Below, piece after piece: positions 47,228-57,062 of a DNA stretch of 64,000 nucleotides. The position numbers and the translations under genes are program-made. Below the pieces are notes generated by a model. That model was not told the DNA's origin, made no database searches, and saw only the letters and a list, made by a program, of their open reading frames with translations. The DNA comes from Thalassomonas haliotis (GTDB taxonomy: Bacteria; Pseudomonadota; Gammaproteobacteria; Enterobacterales; Alteromonadaceae), in assembly GCF_028657945.1 (NCBI RefSeq), contig NZ_CP059693.1, forward strand, positions 5,146,001-5,210,000, given 5' to 3'. Position 1 is the first letter of the stretch, and each line of letters opens with the position of its first letter.

Positions 47228-47824
47228 TTATTTATTTGTTTGTACTTGGGTTGGCAGACCACAAGCAAGCAATATTTGTGCTGTTTCATATAACGGTAGT
47301 CCAACCACAGCAGAATAACTACCCCGGAGCCCGGTCACGAATTGCCCGCCAATGCCCTGAATACCGTAAGCTCCGGCTTTATCCTGCGGCTCTCCCGTCT
47401 GCCAGTAGCGGCTTATCTCCTGCGGCGAAAGTTCTTTAAAGCTGACCTCGGTAACCACCAGTTCGCTGGTTATCTCCCGGCCATGCGTCACGGCAATACC
47501 TGTGATCACCTGATGGCAACGCCCGGAAAGCATAGTTAACATTCTTTGACAGTCACTTAGGTCAATTGGTTTCCCCAAAATGATATTATCCACCACCACA
47601 GCGGTATCGGAGCCGAGCACTAAGGTATTGTCGGCCTGCCGTTTTTCAAGGGTATTGGCAACGGCAAGCGCCTTTTCACAGGAAAGGCGCTTTACATAAT
47701 CCCCGGGGGATTCACTGCCTGACACGCTTTCATCGATATCCGCGGCGATACAATCGAACTGATAACCGAGCTGGGCAAGCAATTCACTTCTTCTCGGGGA
47801 CTTGGAGGCTAAAACCAGCTTCAT
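47228..47824 (-). CDS. maf: Maf nucleotide pyrophosphatase (YhdE type)
   Basis: House-cleaning nucleoside triphosphate pyrophosphatase; the YhdE branch prefers dTTP/UTP and modified pyrimidine nucleotides. The N-terminal LASKSPRRSELL signature and VLGSDTAVVVDNIILGKP are present, and GAYGIQGIGGQFV marks the C-terminal conserved stretch. 198 residues. Lies between mreD and rng, the usual gammaproteobacterial position. Confidence 0.95.
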   Translation of the reverse strand: MKLVLASKSPRRSELLAQLGYQFDCIAADIDESVSGSESPGDYVKRLSCEKALAVANTLEKRQADNTLVLGSDTAVVVDNIILGKPIDLSDCQRMLTMLSGRCHQVITGIAVTHGREITSELVVTEVSFKELSPQEISRYWQTGEPQDKAGAYGIQGIGGQFVTGLRGSYSAVVGLPLYETAQILLACGLPTQVQTNK

Positions 47825-47832
47825 GGTTTTCC

Positions 47833-48312
47833 TTATTTTATTTTAAAATGACGACGTACTTTGCGCAGCAGCAAAAAGGCCCAGGGCCAGAGCACAATAG
47901 TGGTAAAGACCGGGTAGAGATAGCTGGGCAGAAAAACGATATCGGTCAAAAACCTTTGCAGCCAGAACACCAGCAAGTGATATAACGCCGCCGATACCCC
48001 GACGATCAACGCCTGCTGCCATACGGAAAAATTACGGATCTTTTGAAAATTCACCGCGATAATATATACAGACAAAGCCATGGCCGCGGCATGCACCCCG
48101 AGCACAGAGCCCAGCAAAACATCCATCAAAAAGCCCATCACCCAGGCGGTGATAACATTCACCCGGTTAGGCAGCGCCAGGCACCAATATAACAACACCA
48201 CCAATACCCAGTCCGGCCTGAAGGCATCCAGGCTCAGCGGCATCGGCATAATGGTCGCCATCAGGGCGATCAATAAGCTAAACAAAATGATAATGCCGTT
48301 ATTGAGCAGCAT
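47833..48312 (-). CDS. mreD: Rod-shape-determining protein MreD
   Basis: Integral inner-membrane component of the elongasome. 159 residues with about five hydrophobic segments; recognisable by PDWVLVVLLYWCLALPNRVN and GFLMDVLLGSVLG. The start lies 14 bp inside the mreC end, indicating coupling. Confidence 0.95.
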   Translation of the reverse strand: MLLNNGIIILFSLLIALMATIMPMPLSLDAFRPDWVLVVLLYWCLALPNRVNVITAWVMGFLMDVLLGSVLGVHAAAMALSVYIIAVNFQKIRNFSVWQQALIVGVSAALYHLLVFWLQRFLTDIVFLPSYLYPVFTTIVLWPWAFLLLRKVRRHFKIK

Positions 48313-49210
48313 TGCCGTCCCCTTTCTTATTGTCGCTTTTAGCCTTAGAAGCGGCTTCAGGCCCTGATTTTGAAGAAAAAATACTGCTGGGTTTTTCCGG
48401 CCATAATAACAGCAGATACCTTAAGCGGTCGATTTGTGCCACCGGCTGGCTGAATACCTGGGCAAAAGGACGGGACTCGTCCTGGGTCACAATTGTCACC
48501 CTGGATACCGGATAACCTTCCGGATATTTGCCCCCTAAACCTGAGGTCACCAATAAGTCGCCGCTGCGAATATCGGCGCTGTGGGGCACATGGTTATGGG
48601 TAAGTCTGTCTATCTGACCGCTGCCGGAGGCAATTAAGCGGATACCGTTACGGCTGATGCGCACCGGCACCCCGTGGGTAACATCGGTAATTAAAATCAC
48701 CCGGCTGCTGGTGGTGCCGACATGCTGGATCTGCCCGACAATCCCTTGCTCGTCAAGCACTGGCTGGCCTTCAAAAACACCGTCATTGGCGCCTTTATTG
48801 ATCACTATCTGGTGGGTATAGGGGTCGCTGTCCACCGACAGGATTTCCGCCACCATTTTCCTGACTTCAGAGCGTAGCGGTGATGCCAGTAGAGAGCGCA
48901 AACGCTCGTTTTCCTGCTTGATAATATCAAGCTGCATCAACTCTTCATGCAAACGTAATTCGTTGACTTTCAGCTGCTGGTTTTCTTCCATCAGGTGTTT
49001 GCGGGTCACCAGGTTTTCAGCGGTCCAGGTCATCATCTGCTTGGGGGCATTGGCAATATATTGCAACGGACTCACCAGGGATTGCAGGTAACCGCGGACA
49101 CCGTCAAAACTGTTGGCTTTGTGATCAAGAAAAATCAGCAGCACGGACAACAACAGCACAAAAACCAGTCTGTGCTGTGGCGAGGGGCCGTGTTTAAATA
49201 TTGGATTCAT
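48299..49210 (-). CDS. mreC: Rod-shape-determining protein MreC
   Basis: Bitopic cell-shape protein linking MreB to periplasmic peptidoglycan synthases. The ATG at 49210 gives MNPIFKHGPSPQHRLVFVLL, matching the conserved MreC N-terminus; the open frame extends 12 codons more. A membrane helix (about 13-30), a coiled coil (about 55-95) and two beta-barrel domains (VINKGANDGVFEGQPVLDEQGIVG, LLVTSGLGGKYPEGYPV) follow. A low-complexity Lys/Ser/Ala tail ends the 303-residue protein. Confidence 0.95.
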   Translation of the reverse strand: MNPIFKHGPSPQHRLVFVLLLSVLLIFLDHKANSFDGVRGYLQSLVSPLQYIANAPKQMMTWTAENLVTRKHLMEENQQLKVNELRLHEELMQLDIIKQENERLRSLLASPLRSEVRKMVAEILSVDSDPYTHQIVINKGANDGVFEGQPVLDEQGIVGQIQHVGTTSSRVILITDVTHGVPVRISRNGIRLIASGSGQIDRLTHNHVPHSADIRSGDLLVTSGLGGKYPEGYPVSRVTIVTQDESRPFAQVFSQPVAQIDRLRYLLLLWPEKPSSIFSSKSGPEAASKAKSDNKKGDGNAAQ

Positions 49211-49252
49211 CTGAGCAGGCTGCGCCTGGCCGACGGCCAAGCGCACTCATTG

Positions 49253-50650
<1,398 letters not shown>

Positions 50651-51151
50651 TTACGGGGTTCTTGCCTCCACCTGTATCGTACGACTGCTCAGGACGATAT
50701 TTTTACTGTCCGCCTGCATCTCATTAATGGCGGCAGTACCGCAGTTGCCGGTACTTGTCAGGGAAAAATAAGCAACATCAAAACCTTTGCGATTGGTATT
50801 GCTGGTATCGGGAAACAGCAAGCTACAGGTTACCACAGCACTGCAGTGATCTAACCCTGAAATGCCGTCAAAATTATAGGTGGCATCTGCCGGACAGCTA
50901 TCTTGGGCTAAATTATGGGGAAACAGTTGCACTAAATGCGCCTGCATACCGGAATTTGCCGCCGCCAGTGCCCGGGTACCCAAGACTTCCTGGGCTATGG
51001 TTTCACTGCTGCTGGACAGGGTACGCATCAGGGCAGCCCCTAACATCAGCAATACCGTTAACACAAAAAGCGCCAGCATCAGGGCACTGCCTCTTTGCGT
51101 AGAAAAGCGGCCGGGCTGTATAAGGTTCGCTTTTAATAGCGGCATCGACAT
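50651..51151 (-). CDS. mshP: MSHA biogenesis protein MshP
   Basis: Minor component of the mannose-sensitive haemagglutinin (MSHA) type IV pilus. 166 residues; a PilX-like N-terminus (QRGSALMLALFVLTVLLMLGAALMRTL) with the hydrophobic helix and Gly-Ser before it, and a disulfide-rich periplasmic part (C84, C102, C108 region). A second ATG six bases on is possible; neither has a strong ribosome site. Last msh gene, separated from mshO by a PEP-CTERM gene. Confidence 0.85.
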   Translation of the reverse strand: MSMPLLKANLIQPGRFSTQRGSALMLALFVLTVLLMLGAALMRTLSSSSETIAQEVLGTRALAAANSGMQAHLVQLFPHNLAQDSCPADATYNFDGISGLDHCSAVVTCSLLFPDTSNTNRKGFDVAYFSLTSTGNCGTAAINEMQADSKNIVLSSRTIQVEARTP

Positions 51152-51263
51152 TCGCGTATAAAATTGAGAATAAAGTTCATTGATAACAGCTATTAATAGC
51201 CGTTACCGGCTGGCAAAGCAACTTTTTTAAGCTGGCGTTTTTTGCCTGGCTTGACATCTGAGT

Positions 51264-51290
51264 GAAATAAAAACCCGCCAAGGCGGGTTT
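51264..51290 (-). terminator. Terminator of the PEP-CTERM gene
   Basis: AAACCCGCC-AA-GGCGGGTTT palindrome (51271-51290), followed on the minus strand by TTTTTATTTC. It starts 16 bp after the PEP-CTERM stop, so that gene has its own terminator inside the msh locus. Confidence 0.88.
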
Positions 51291-51306
51291 CAAGAAAAGG
51301 GATAAA

Positions 51307-51855
51307 TTATGCTCTGAGCCTAAACGCCAACAGGCATATCATGAGGGAAAACAGCAATAAGGAGGACGGTTCGCTCACTACAGTTTCATGGTCGCGTACA
51401 TAAAAAGTTTCATAACCCGATGCCCCCCAGCCGCTGGCAATATAACCGGATATAAAGTCGCCTATGTCTACCGTGCGATAGGCAGTGTTCCAGTAGGCGG
51501 CAGCCTGGATCAAACTGCCGCTGGAGGCAAAAAAGGAAGCCAGGCCGATGTCATTGATCAAGATATCTAACTCGGCGGCTGTCGCATAACGCCAGTTCTC
51601 GTGGTACTGGGGAGCCATGAGCTGGTTAGCACAGACATCATTGTCGTTGTCATACACCTTATCCAGATAACCTTCTGTATTTTCCGGCCCTGCACAGCCG
51701 ATAAACTGAAGGTTATTGGGAGAGGCCCAGGCCCAGTCCATCCCCTGATAAGAGATATAGGCATCTTCAGATAAGTCAGCCTCGATCAGGCTCGCCCGGG
51801 TAGTATTAACCGTAAAAAGAGATATCAGCAGTAAAAAATTAATCAAAAATTTCAT
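51307..51855 (-). CDS. PEP-CTERM sorting-domain protein inside the msh locus
   Basis: Exported protein of 182 residues: signal peptide (MKFLINFLLLISLFTVNTT, cleavage near TRA-SL), a middle domain with WRYATAAELDILI, several tryptophans and two cysteines, and a C-terminal sorting signal (VSEPSSLLLF, hydrophobic helix, then a basic RLRA end). The last part matches the PEP-CTERM pattern recognised by exosortase, with SEP in place of the common PEP. I chose the ATG at 51855 because it gives the best signal peptide; the frame extends five codons further to another ATG. It has its own terminator and lies between mshO and mshP, which are normally adjacent. Confidence 0.8.
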   Translation of the reverse strand: MKFLINFLLLISLFTVNTTRASLIEADLSEDAYISYQGMDWAWASPNNLQFIGCAGPENTEGYLDKVYDNDNDVCANQLMAPQYHENWRYATAAELDILINDIGLASFFASSGSLIQAAAYWNTAYRTVDIGDFISGYIASGWGASGYETFYVRDHETVVSEPSSLLLFSLMICLLAFRLRA

Positions 51856-51965
51856 TGTTATTACATCCATCTAATGAAGTGCAACCCAAATATCAACACT
51901 GGCCCGCATCGCTTTTACCGCAGTAAAAGGACTATTTCAGGAGCTAAGCGTTTAATTTATCGGCA

Positions 51966-52865
51966 TTATCGCACATTTTTTAAATTAATGGCATGATCAA
52001 AAACAATTTGTTCTTCATCACGTTCAAAAGTGAGTTTAACTTTCACCAGGGCATTGCGCTGCAGGGTCGGCGTTAACAAGGTAAAAGGCAAATCTGCGGC
52101 AACGACATCAGTCAGGTTTTCTGCCATTAAATCAGCCGGCGTCGGCGGAGTCAGGCTTTGGGCCAGGCTGGCGCTATGTCCTTGATAACGCAGTAAACGG
52201 TTGTTATCGACACAATAAGCCACAGGGCCATCAAAAACATAGGCCCGCTGTGTCGGGGAAGAACGGTTAAAGGTAAAGGCAGCCACCCCTTTTAAGGGTA
52301 AAGTCCACAAATTGCCGGTGGCAGGGTCCGGCGTATCAAAACTGTTAATCCCCACGGTTTGTCCCGAGGTTGGCAACGGAGCATTATTGACATCGATATA
52401 AACCTCACTGCTGTCAAGGGGATAAACCGTGATGGCTGAAAAGCAAATACCAAACTCTGAGCAGCTAAAAAAATTGCCTTCATTATCCCTAAAAGGCGCC
52501 ACCTGCATGGTTAACCCCGGAGAGTCGGCAAGCGGGATTTGGGTATAATGGGCACTGGCGATAACCGGCATAAACTCCAGGCATTGCTGATTGGTCACTG
52601 CATTTGACATGATACGAAGACTGTTAGGCACCGCATTGCTGACTTCCCGGTTGAGGCGTTCCACGGCAAAACGTGCACTGGCCAGCAGTTCATCACGTTC
52701 GCTGACATTGACGAAGGTTTGTGTCGACAGACTGACAAAACCACCGATCCCGGCCGCCATGATCCCCAATAAAATGATGACGATCACCAATTCGATCAGG
52801 GTAAAGCCTCTGCTTCGCTGACCTGGCGGCCGCCGCCGGGTATTCAAGCCCCGATAATAAGCCAT
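51966..52865 (-). CDS. mshO: MSHA minor pilin-like protein MshO
   Basis: Prepilin-like protein of the MSHA system, 299 residues. After a long arginine-rich leader comes the prepilin site RG-FTLIELVIVIILLGIMAAGIGGFV, with Glu5 present. The large periplasmic part resembles PilW/GspJ-type minor pilins (ASARFAVERLNREVSNAVPNS). The start overlaps the mshD stop (TGATG). Confidence 0.9.
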   Translation of the reverse strand: MAYYRGLNTRRRPPGQRSRGFTLIELVIVIILLGIMAAGIGGFVSLSTQTFVNVSERDELLASARFAVERLNREVSNAVPNSLRIMSNAVTNQQCLEFMPVIASAHYTQIPLADSPGLTMQVAPFRDNEGNFFSCSEFGICFSAITVYPLDSSEVYIDVNNAPLPTSGQTVGINSFDTPDPATGNLWTLPLKGVAAFTFNRSSPTQRAYVFDGPVAYCVDNNRLLRYQGHSASLAQSLTPPTPADLMAENLTDVVAADLPFTLLTPTLQRNALVKVKLTFERDEEQIVFDHAINLKNVR

Positions 52866-53434
52866 CAGAAATTCGCCTTATAACCGGTAAAGGTCATGGG
52901 GGTGCCAAGCGGCGTAGTAACGGTCAGCATAATACGTTTCGCCAGCCGATCATTGCCCAACCCCAGTTCATTGCCCTGATAAGAAACGGCAACCGCCAGG
53001 GTGAAGGTATCAAAACTGCTATCTAAATCATCACCGCTGGCATTTACCTTAGCGCTATAACCGTGATAGTCGTCAACATCGTTAAACAGACTACGCTCAT
53101 CCTCTCCAACCTCAGCACCAAAGTTCTCTTCATTGGTGCAGGCAACCGGCACAGTCGCAGTGGCATCATCACAGCGCACCAGGCCGCCCACCATATCGGA
53201 ATTTTGATCAAAGGCGCGGCCGGTAATTTCGCTCAACAAACTCTGGGCCAATTCTGCGGCTTTCACCTGGTGAATTTGATCGGCGCTGTGCTCTTGTGTG
53301 GGAATAATCACCCGCATGATCACGGAAAAGGATATCGCTAACACGACAATGCCGATAATCACTTCTATCAGGGTAAAACCGGCATGTTTGCCGGCACCTG
53401 AGTGCCTGCTTACCGGAAAAAGATTAACCGGCAC
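52865..53434 (-). CDS. mshD: MSHA minor pilin-like protein MshD
   Basis: Prepilin-like protein with processing site AG-FTLIEVIIGIVVLAISFSVIM, Glu5 present, and a periplasmic domain with paired cysteines (RCDDATATVPVACTNEE). I chose a GTG at 53434, which has AGGGA eight bases upstream and yields a 19-residue leader; the open frame reaches a TTG at 53455 with no ribosome site. It overlaps the end of mshC. Confidence 0.87.
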   Translation of the reverse strand: MPVNLFPVSRHSGAGKHAGFTLIEVIIGIVVLAISFSVIMRVIIPTQEHSADQIHQVKAAELAQSLLSEITGRAFDQNSDMVGGLVRCDDATATVPVACTNEENFGAEVGEDERSLFNDVDDYHGYSAKVNASGDDLDSSFDTFTLAVAVSYQGNELGLGNDRLAKRIMLTVTTPLGTPMTFTGYKANF

Positions 53435-53909
53435 GGATGTATCCCTGCCTTTCAATAAGCACAGTTAAAACTTCATATTCACCGGTAATATTTACGGTGC
53501 AGCCGCCGCTGCAATCATCCAAAGGCACTCCCATACCGTTAAAACGGATAATGCCGGGATTGGCATTGCCGTTGATATCAAAGCTGATGTTATGCCTGCT
53601 GTCCACATCGGCGCCGGTTAAGTCCGGCTGCCAGTCGGCGGGAAAGTTAGTGACACTACAATCGGTACGATCCGGGATACCATAACGGCTGTCTTGTATC
53701 ACAATTTGGTGGCATAAAGTGCTGTTGGTTTGCTGCATCGCCCTTTGCTGGGTTAATCTCAGCGCGGCAATCAATTGACTGCGATAGGCATAAATTTCAT
53801 AATCCCGGGTCCCCGTGAACCTGGGAAAAATAGACGCCGCCAATATCCCTAAAAGGATAATGACGGTCACGGATTCAATCAATGTAAAACCTGAAACAGC
53901 TTTGTTCAT
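53424..53909 (-). CDS. mshC: MSHA minor pilin MshC
   Basis: Prepilin of 161 residues: short leader MNKAVSG then FTLIESVTVIILLGILAASIFPRF, with the conserved Glu5. Cysteines at SDDCSGGC-like positions (PLDDCSGGCTVNI) may form disulfides. Typical of the GspH/FimT-like MSHA subunits. Follows mshA by 41 bp. Confidence 0.9.
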   Translation of the reverse strand: MNKAVSGFTLIESVTVIILLGILAASIFPRFTGTRDYEIYAYRSQLIAALRLTQQRAMQQTNSTLCHQIVIQDSRYGIPDRTDCSVTNFPADWQPDLTGADVDSRHNISFDINGNANPGIIRFNGMGVPLDDCSGGCTVNITGEYEVLTVLIERQGYIRAG

Positions 53910-53950
53910 TATTATGAAAGCTTAAACTTAAACTCCTATAAGGCTCTATG

Positions 53951-54427
53951 CTAGCTACAGTCAACCACTTCGATTGTTGGCGTATTGCCCGCTGCTGTAA
54001 CTTCCTGATAATAAACAATACATGCATCCGTTATGGCATCTGGAGCTGCCATCCCTGTCGGATAAATAATAACAGTATCTGAATCAACAAGCACAGAAGT
54101 AAAATCATCAGTATCAAATTCAAGCAAAGCATCCCAATCGGCTTTATCATCAGACCTGGGGTAACCATAGGCGATATCTAAAGATGCCCCGTTAACAGTT
54201 ACCGTTGCAGTATCTGTATCTTGGTTACCGGCAATTAAAGATTTACTGTGTACTATAGTAGATGCGCTCTGCATCGAAGCTTTAATAGCGTTAAGTGTTG
54301 CCGTATTCGCATCGCTACTTAGGTCCAAGAACTTAGGCGCCGCGGTTACCGCCAGAATCCCCAGAATGACGATAACCACCACTAACTCTATCAGGGTAAA
54401 ACCCGCTTGCTTTTGTAAACGTTTCAT
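53951..54427 (-). CDS. mshA: MSHA major pilin MshA
   Basis: Major type IV pilin. Leader KRLQKQAG, then FTLIELVVVIVILGILAVTAAPKFLDL with Glu5, and a C-terminal disulfide loop between C141 (ACIVYYQ) and C157 (VVDCS), the usual receptor-facing D-region. AAGGA precedes the ATG. Adjacent to the similar mshB (27 bp apart). Likely assembles the adhesive pilus fibre. Confidence 0.92.
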   Translation of the reverse strand: MKRLQKQAGFTLIELVVVIVILGILAVTAAPKFLDLSSDANTATLNAIKASMQSASTIVHSKSLIAGNQDTDTATVTVNGASLDIAYGYPRSDDKADWDALLEFDTDDFTSVLVDSDTVIIYPTGMAAPDAITDACIVYYQEVTAAGNTPTIEVVDCS

Positions 54428-54454
54428 TTTATGTCCTTCATAGTACTTTAAAAA

Positions 54455-55060
54455 TTAATTGGCATTGATATAAACAATCACAGAGCTGTTGGCGGGCTGA
54501 TAGGTAAAACTATTGCCCACATTTGTGGCATTGCCGGGATCTGTGGCATTGCCGTCGCCGTCATGGGCCAAAGTTTGCTCTAAATAATAATGGCAAAGGC
54601 TGTCCGCCCCGGTGCCGGATTTGCTGACCAGGTAGTCGATGGTGTCGTCACCGTTTAAGGTAGCTAAAGTATCGGTCACCTTAGGCGGTTGCTGTAATAT
54701 ATTTTCCCAGATATCAACACAATCATCGGCCCCCAGTCCTGCCAGGTCATTGCCGTTATCCGACAAACCGGTCACATAACCTGGGCGTATGCCGGTCCCT
54801 TCAAAGGTTAAAAACATTTCGGTGCCGTCATAAGACACGCTGTTTTGATTCGAAGCATTGCTGGGGCGCCCTTCCGCTTCCCACTGGGCGCGGATCAGGG
54901 AGACACCGGTAGCATAACCGCCTGCCATCCCCTCGATGTTGGCCTGCTGTGCCTGGCTGGTCAGATCAAGAAACTTAGGGATTGCCGTCACCGCCAATAG
55001 CCCCAAAATCACTACGACGATAACCAGTTCAATAAGGGTAAATCCCGATTGTTTTTTCAT
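54455..55060 (-). CDS. mshB: MSHA pilin MshB
   Basis: Pilin-like protein of 201 residues, with the same N-terminus as MshA (KKQSG-FTLIELVIVVVILGLLAVTAIPKFLDL) but a longer C-terminal domain, including ADDCVDIWENILQQPPKV and SLCHYYLEQ, as in MshB. First gene of the pilin block, with AGAGGT just upstream and a candidate promoter in the preceding gap. Confidence 0.9.
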   Translation of the reverse strand: MKKQSGFTLIELVIVVVILGLLAVTAIPKFLDLTSQAQQANIEGMAGGYATGVSLIRAQWEAEGRPSNASNQNSVSYDGTEMFLTFEGTGIRPGYVTGLSDNGNDLAGLGADDCVDIWENILQQPPKVTDTLATLNGDDTIDYLVSKSGTGADSLCHYYLEQTLAHDGDGNATDPGNATNVGNSFTYQPANSSVIVYINAN

Positions 55061-55113
55061 ATCGACCTCTTGCTTGTCGTCCTAATGTCGCCTTTGTTAA
55101 GCAATCTCATTTG

Positions 55114-55143
55114 ATTCTACCAATGAAATACTAATCAAGTCAC
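55114..55143 (-). promoter_or_regulatory. Candidate promoter of mshBACDO
   Basis: On the minus strand GTGACT (plus 55138-55143), an 18-bp spacer and TAGAAT (plus 55114-55119) resemble a sigma-70 promoter with a 4/6 and a 5/6 match. It sits about 55 bp before mshB in the only sizeable gap of the pilus operon (55061-55242), so pilin genes may be transcribed separately. Confidence 0.4.
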
Positions 55144-55242
55144 TTACTTAGTGTTGCCCATTGTATTTATTTTGCTATGTTTTTGCCTGTTTTCCGGTGT
55201 TTTTTCGCCTGATTTTCAGTGTTTTCATCCCAAACCGCCATT

Positions 55243-55821
55243 TTAGCCCAGGCTGGTTTCTACCCTGCCGTTGAGCAAATGATATTGAAAATACTCCCCC
55301 GACAACAAGCTATAGCGGCAAATACTGCCCGGATGCTGCGAATATTTCCCCATCAATAAAGGCTTTACCTGTTCCTTATCTTTTGCCGGTAGCAAAGCCG
55401 GTCTTCTCAACTCAAGTGAACTCACCGGAGACTTTAAAAATACCATAGGCATAGCCAATACCTGCTGCCAGATCAGATCACAACGGGATACATTTCCCCC
55501 CCCTCCCGGCGGCGCATCTACCCAGCCATAGGCATTGAGAGATATCCTTTGCTGTTGCCGCATTTGTGTTTCACTTCCCGCCAGTGAAGTACGCAGCACC
55601 AGGGAAGCGGGTTTGCCTTCCATCAGCCACTGGGCATGTACCGATGTTAATTTTGCACTAAAACTATGGCTCAGGGCATTAAAGCCTACCGAGCTGACCC
55701 CGGCCTGGTGTTTAAAATAATAATAAATAAAACTGGCCATCAACACGACCACCAGTAAAATCACTATCAGGGTTTCCACCACAGACTTTTCCCGCTTTTC
55801 AACCTGCTGCTGCCGCGACAT
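55243..55821 (-). CDS. mshF: MSHA biogenesis protein MshF
   Basis: Membrane-anchored accessory protein of the pilus machinery, 192 residues. The ATG at 55821 (MSRQQQVEKREKS) overlaps the mshG stop (TAATG); the frame extends 11 codons more. One helix (about 15-36) then a periplasmic domain with HSFSAKLTSVHAQWLMEGKP, which recalls the pilin MshB domain (AQWEAEGRPS), suggesting it is a pilin-derived protein without the prepilin cleavage site. Confidence 0.85.
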   Translation of the reverse strand: MSRQQQVEKREKSVVETLIVILLVVVLMASFIYYYFKHQAGVSSVGFNALSHSFSAKLTSVHAQWLMEGKPASLVLRTSLAGSETQMRQQQRISLNAYGWVDAPPGGGGNVSRCDLIWQQVLAMPMVFLKSPVSSLELRRPALLPAKDKEQVKPLLMGKYSQHPGSICRYSLLSGEYFQYHLLNGRVETSLG

Positions 55822-57053
55822 TATTTTCCCTGGAAGGCTGAAGCCATATCCCACATCGGAGTAAAGATACCCAGCGCCAGCATCAATACCATGCCCGCCA
55901 CCAGCACCAATAATACCGGCTCTATCCGCGCGGTCAGGGTGCTAAGCTCGTAATCCACTTCCCGCTCGTAGTAATCGCCCACTTCCGCCAAAAGTTCATC
56001 TACCCGGCCGGTTTCCTCACCCACGGCTATCATCTGCAATACCAGAGACGTAAATAATTCACTGGCTACGGCCGAGCGCAATAAACTTTCGCCGCTTTCA
56101 ATACCACTGCGCATGGTCAGGATTTTCTCCTGCATATAACTGTTATCCACCGCATCCGCCACCAGACTCAAACCTGAGGTCATGGCAACCCCCGCCCGCA
56201 AGACTATCGAAAAACTATGGGAGAAACGCGATAAAATCGACCTCTCGATAATACTGCCGACAATGGGCAGCCGGGTTTTAAATTTATCCCATTGATAACG
56301 TCCCGCAGGGGTCCTGACATAATAACGACTGCCAAAAAAGCCCAAAATAGCCAGCACCAGCATATAAGGCCAGTAATTGACAAAAAAGTTGGAGCTGGTG
56401 ATCAATACCTTGGTTGCCCAGGGCAAGTCGCTGCCTAATTTGGCAAACATATCGGCAAAGGTCGGGATCACCCAGATATTAAGCACCACTATGGCCGCCG
56501 TCAGTGCTATCAGGACAAAACTGGGATAACGCAATGCGGTCTTGATACGTTTTCTTGTTTCCAGCTCCCGCTGGAAATAGCTGGCCAGTTTAAGAAAAGC
56601 CTCATCCAGGTTACCGGTATTTTCCCCAACATGAATAATGGAAACCACCAAAGGGGAGAAAAGTTTGGCATGCTGGTTCATGGCGGACGACAGGGCAAAT
56701 CCCCCTTCAAGCTGGCTGGCGACATCTGCCAGCGCCAGGCGCAACCTGGGAGAGTTACTCGACTCGGACAAACCGTGAATGGCCCTAAGGATAGGCACGC
56801 CCGAGCGCATCAGGGCATACATTTGCCGGCAAAAAACAATCAGATCATCTAAGGAAACCAGGGAAAAACCCAATACTTCCCGAATATCCAGCTGTGCAAG
56901 ACTGGCACCGGCCGTTTTCGCCGGTTCAATCGAGGTGACGATTATCTGCTGGCGCGCCAGTTGCTCGGCTACGGCGGTAGCGTTTGCCGCTTCCAGCAGG
57001 CCTTTGACCTGTGTGCCTTTATTATCCCGGCCTGTATATTGAAATGCCGCCAT
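55821..57053 (-). CDS. mshG: MSHA platform protein MshG (PilC/GspF family)
   Basis: Inner-membrane platform for pilus assembly, 410 residues with two GspF domains (about 70-195 and 275-400) and three membrane helices. Landmarks: FCRQMYALMRSGVPILRAI, GENTGNLDEAFLKLASYF and GEETGRVDELLAEVGDYYEREVDYEL. It lies nine bases after mshE. Confidence 0.94.
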   Translation of the reverse strand: MAAFQYTGRDNKGTQVKGLLEAANATAVAEQLARQQIIVTSIEPAKTAGASLAQLDIREVLGFSLVSLDDLIVFCRQMYALMRSGVPILRAIHGLSESSNSPRLRLALADVASQLEGGFALSSAMNQHAKLFSPLVVSIIHVGENTGNLDEAFLKLASYFQRELETRKRIKTALRYPSFVLIALTAAIVVLNIWVIPTFADMFAKLGSDLPWATKVLITSSNFFVNYWPYMLVLAILGFFGSRYYVRTPAGRYQWDKFKTRLPIVGSIIERSILSRFSHSFSIVLRAGVAMTSGLSLVADAVDNSYMQEKILTMRSGIESGESLLRSAVASELFTSLVLQMIAVGEETGRVDELLAEVGDYYEREVDYELSTLTARIEPVLLVLVAGMVLMLALGIFTPMWDMASAFQGK

Positions 57054-57062
57054 AAAGCTTAT

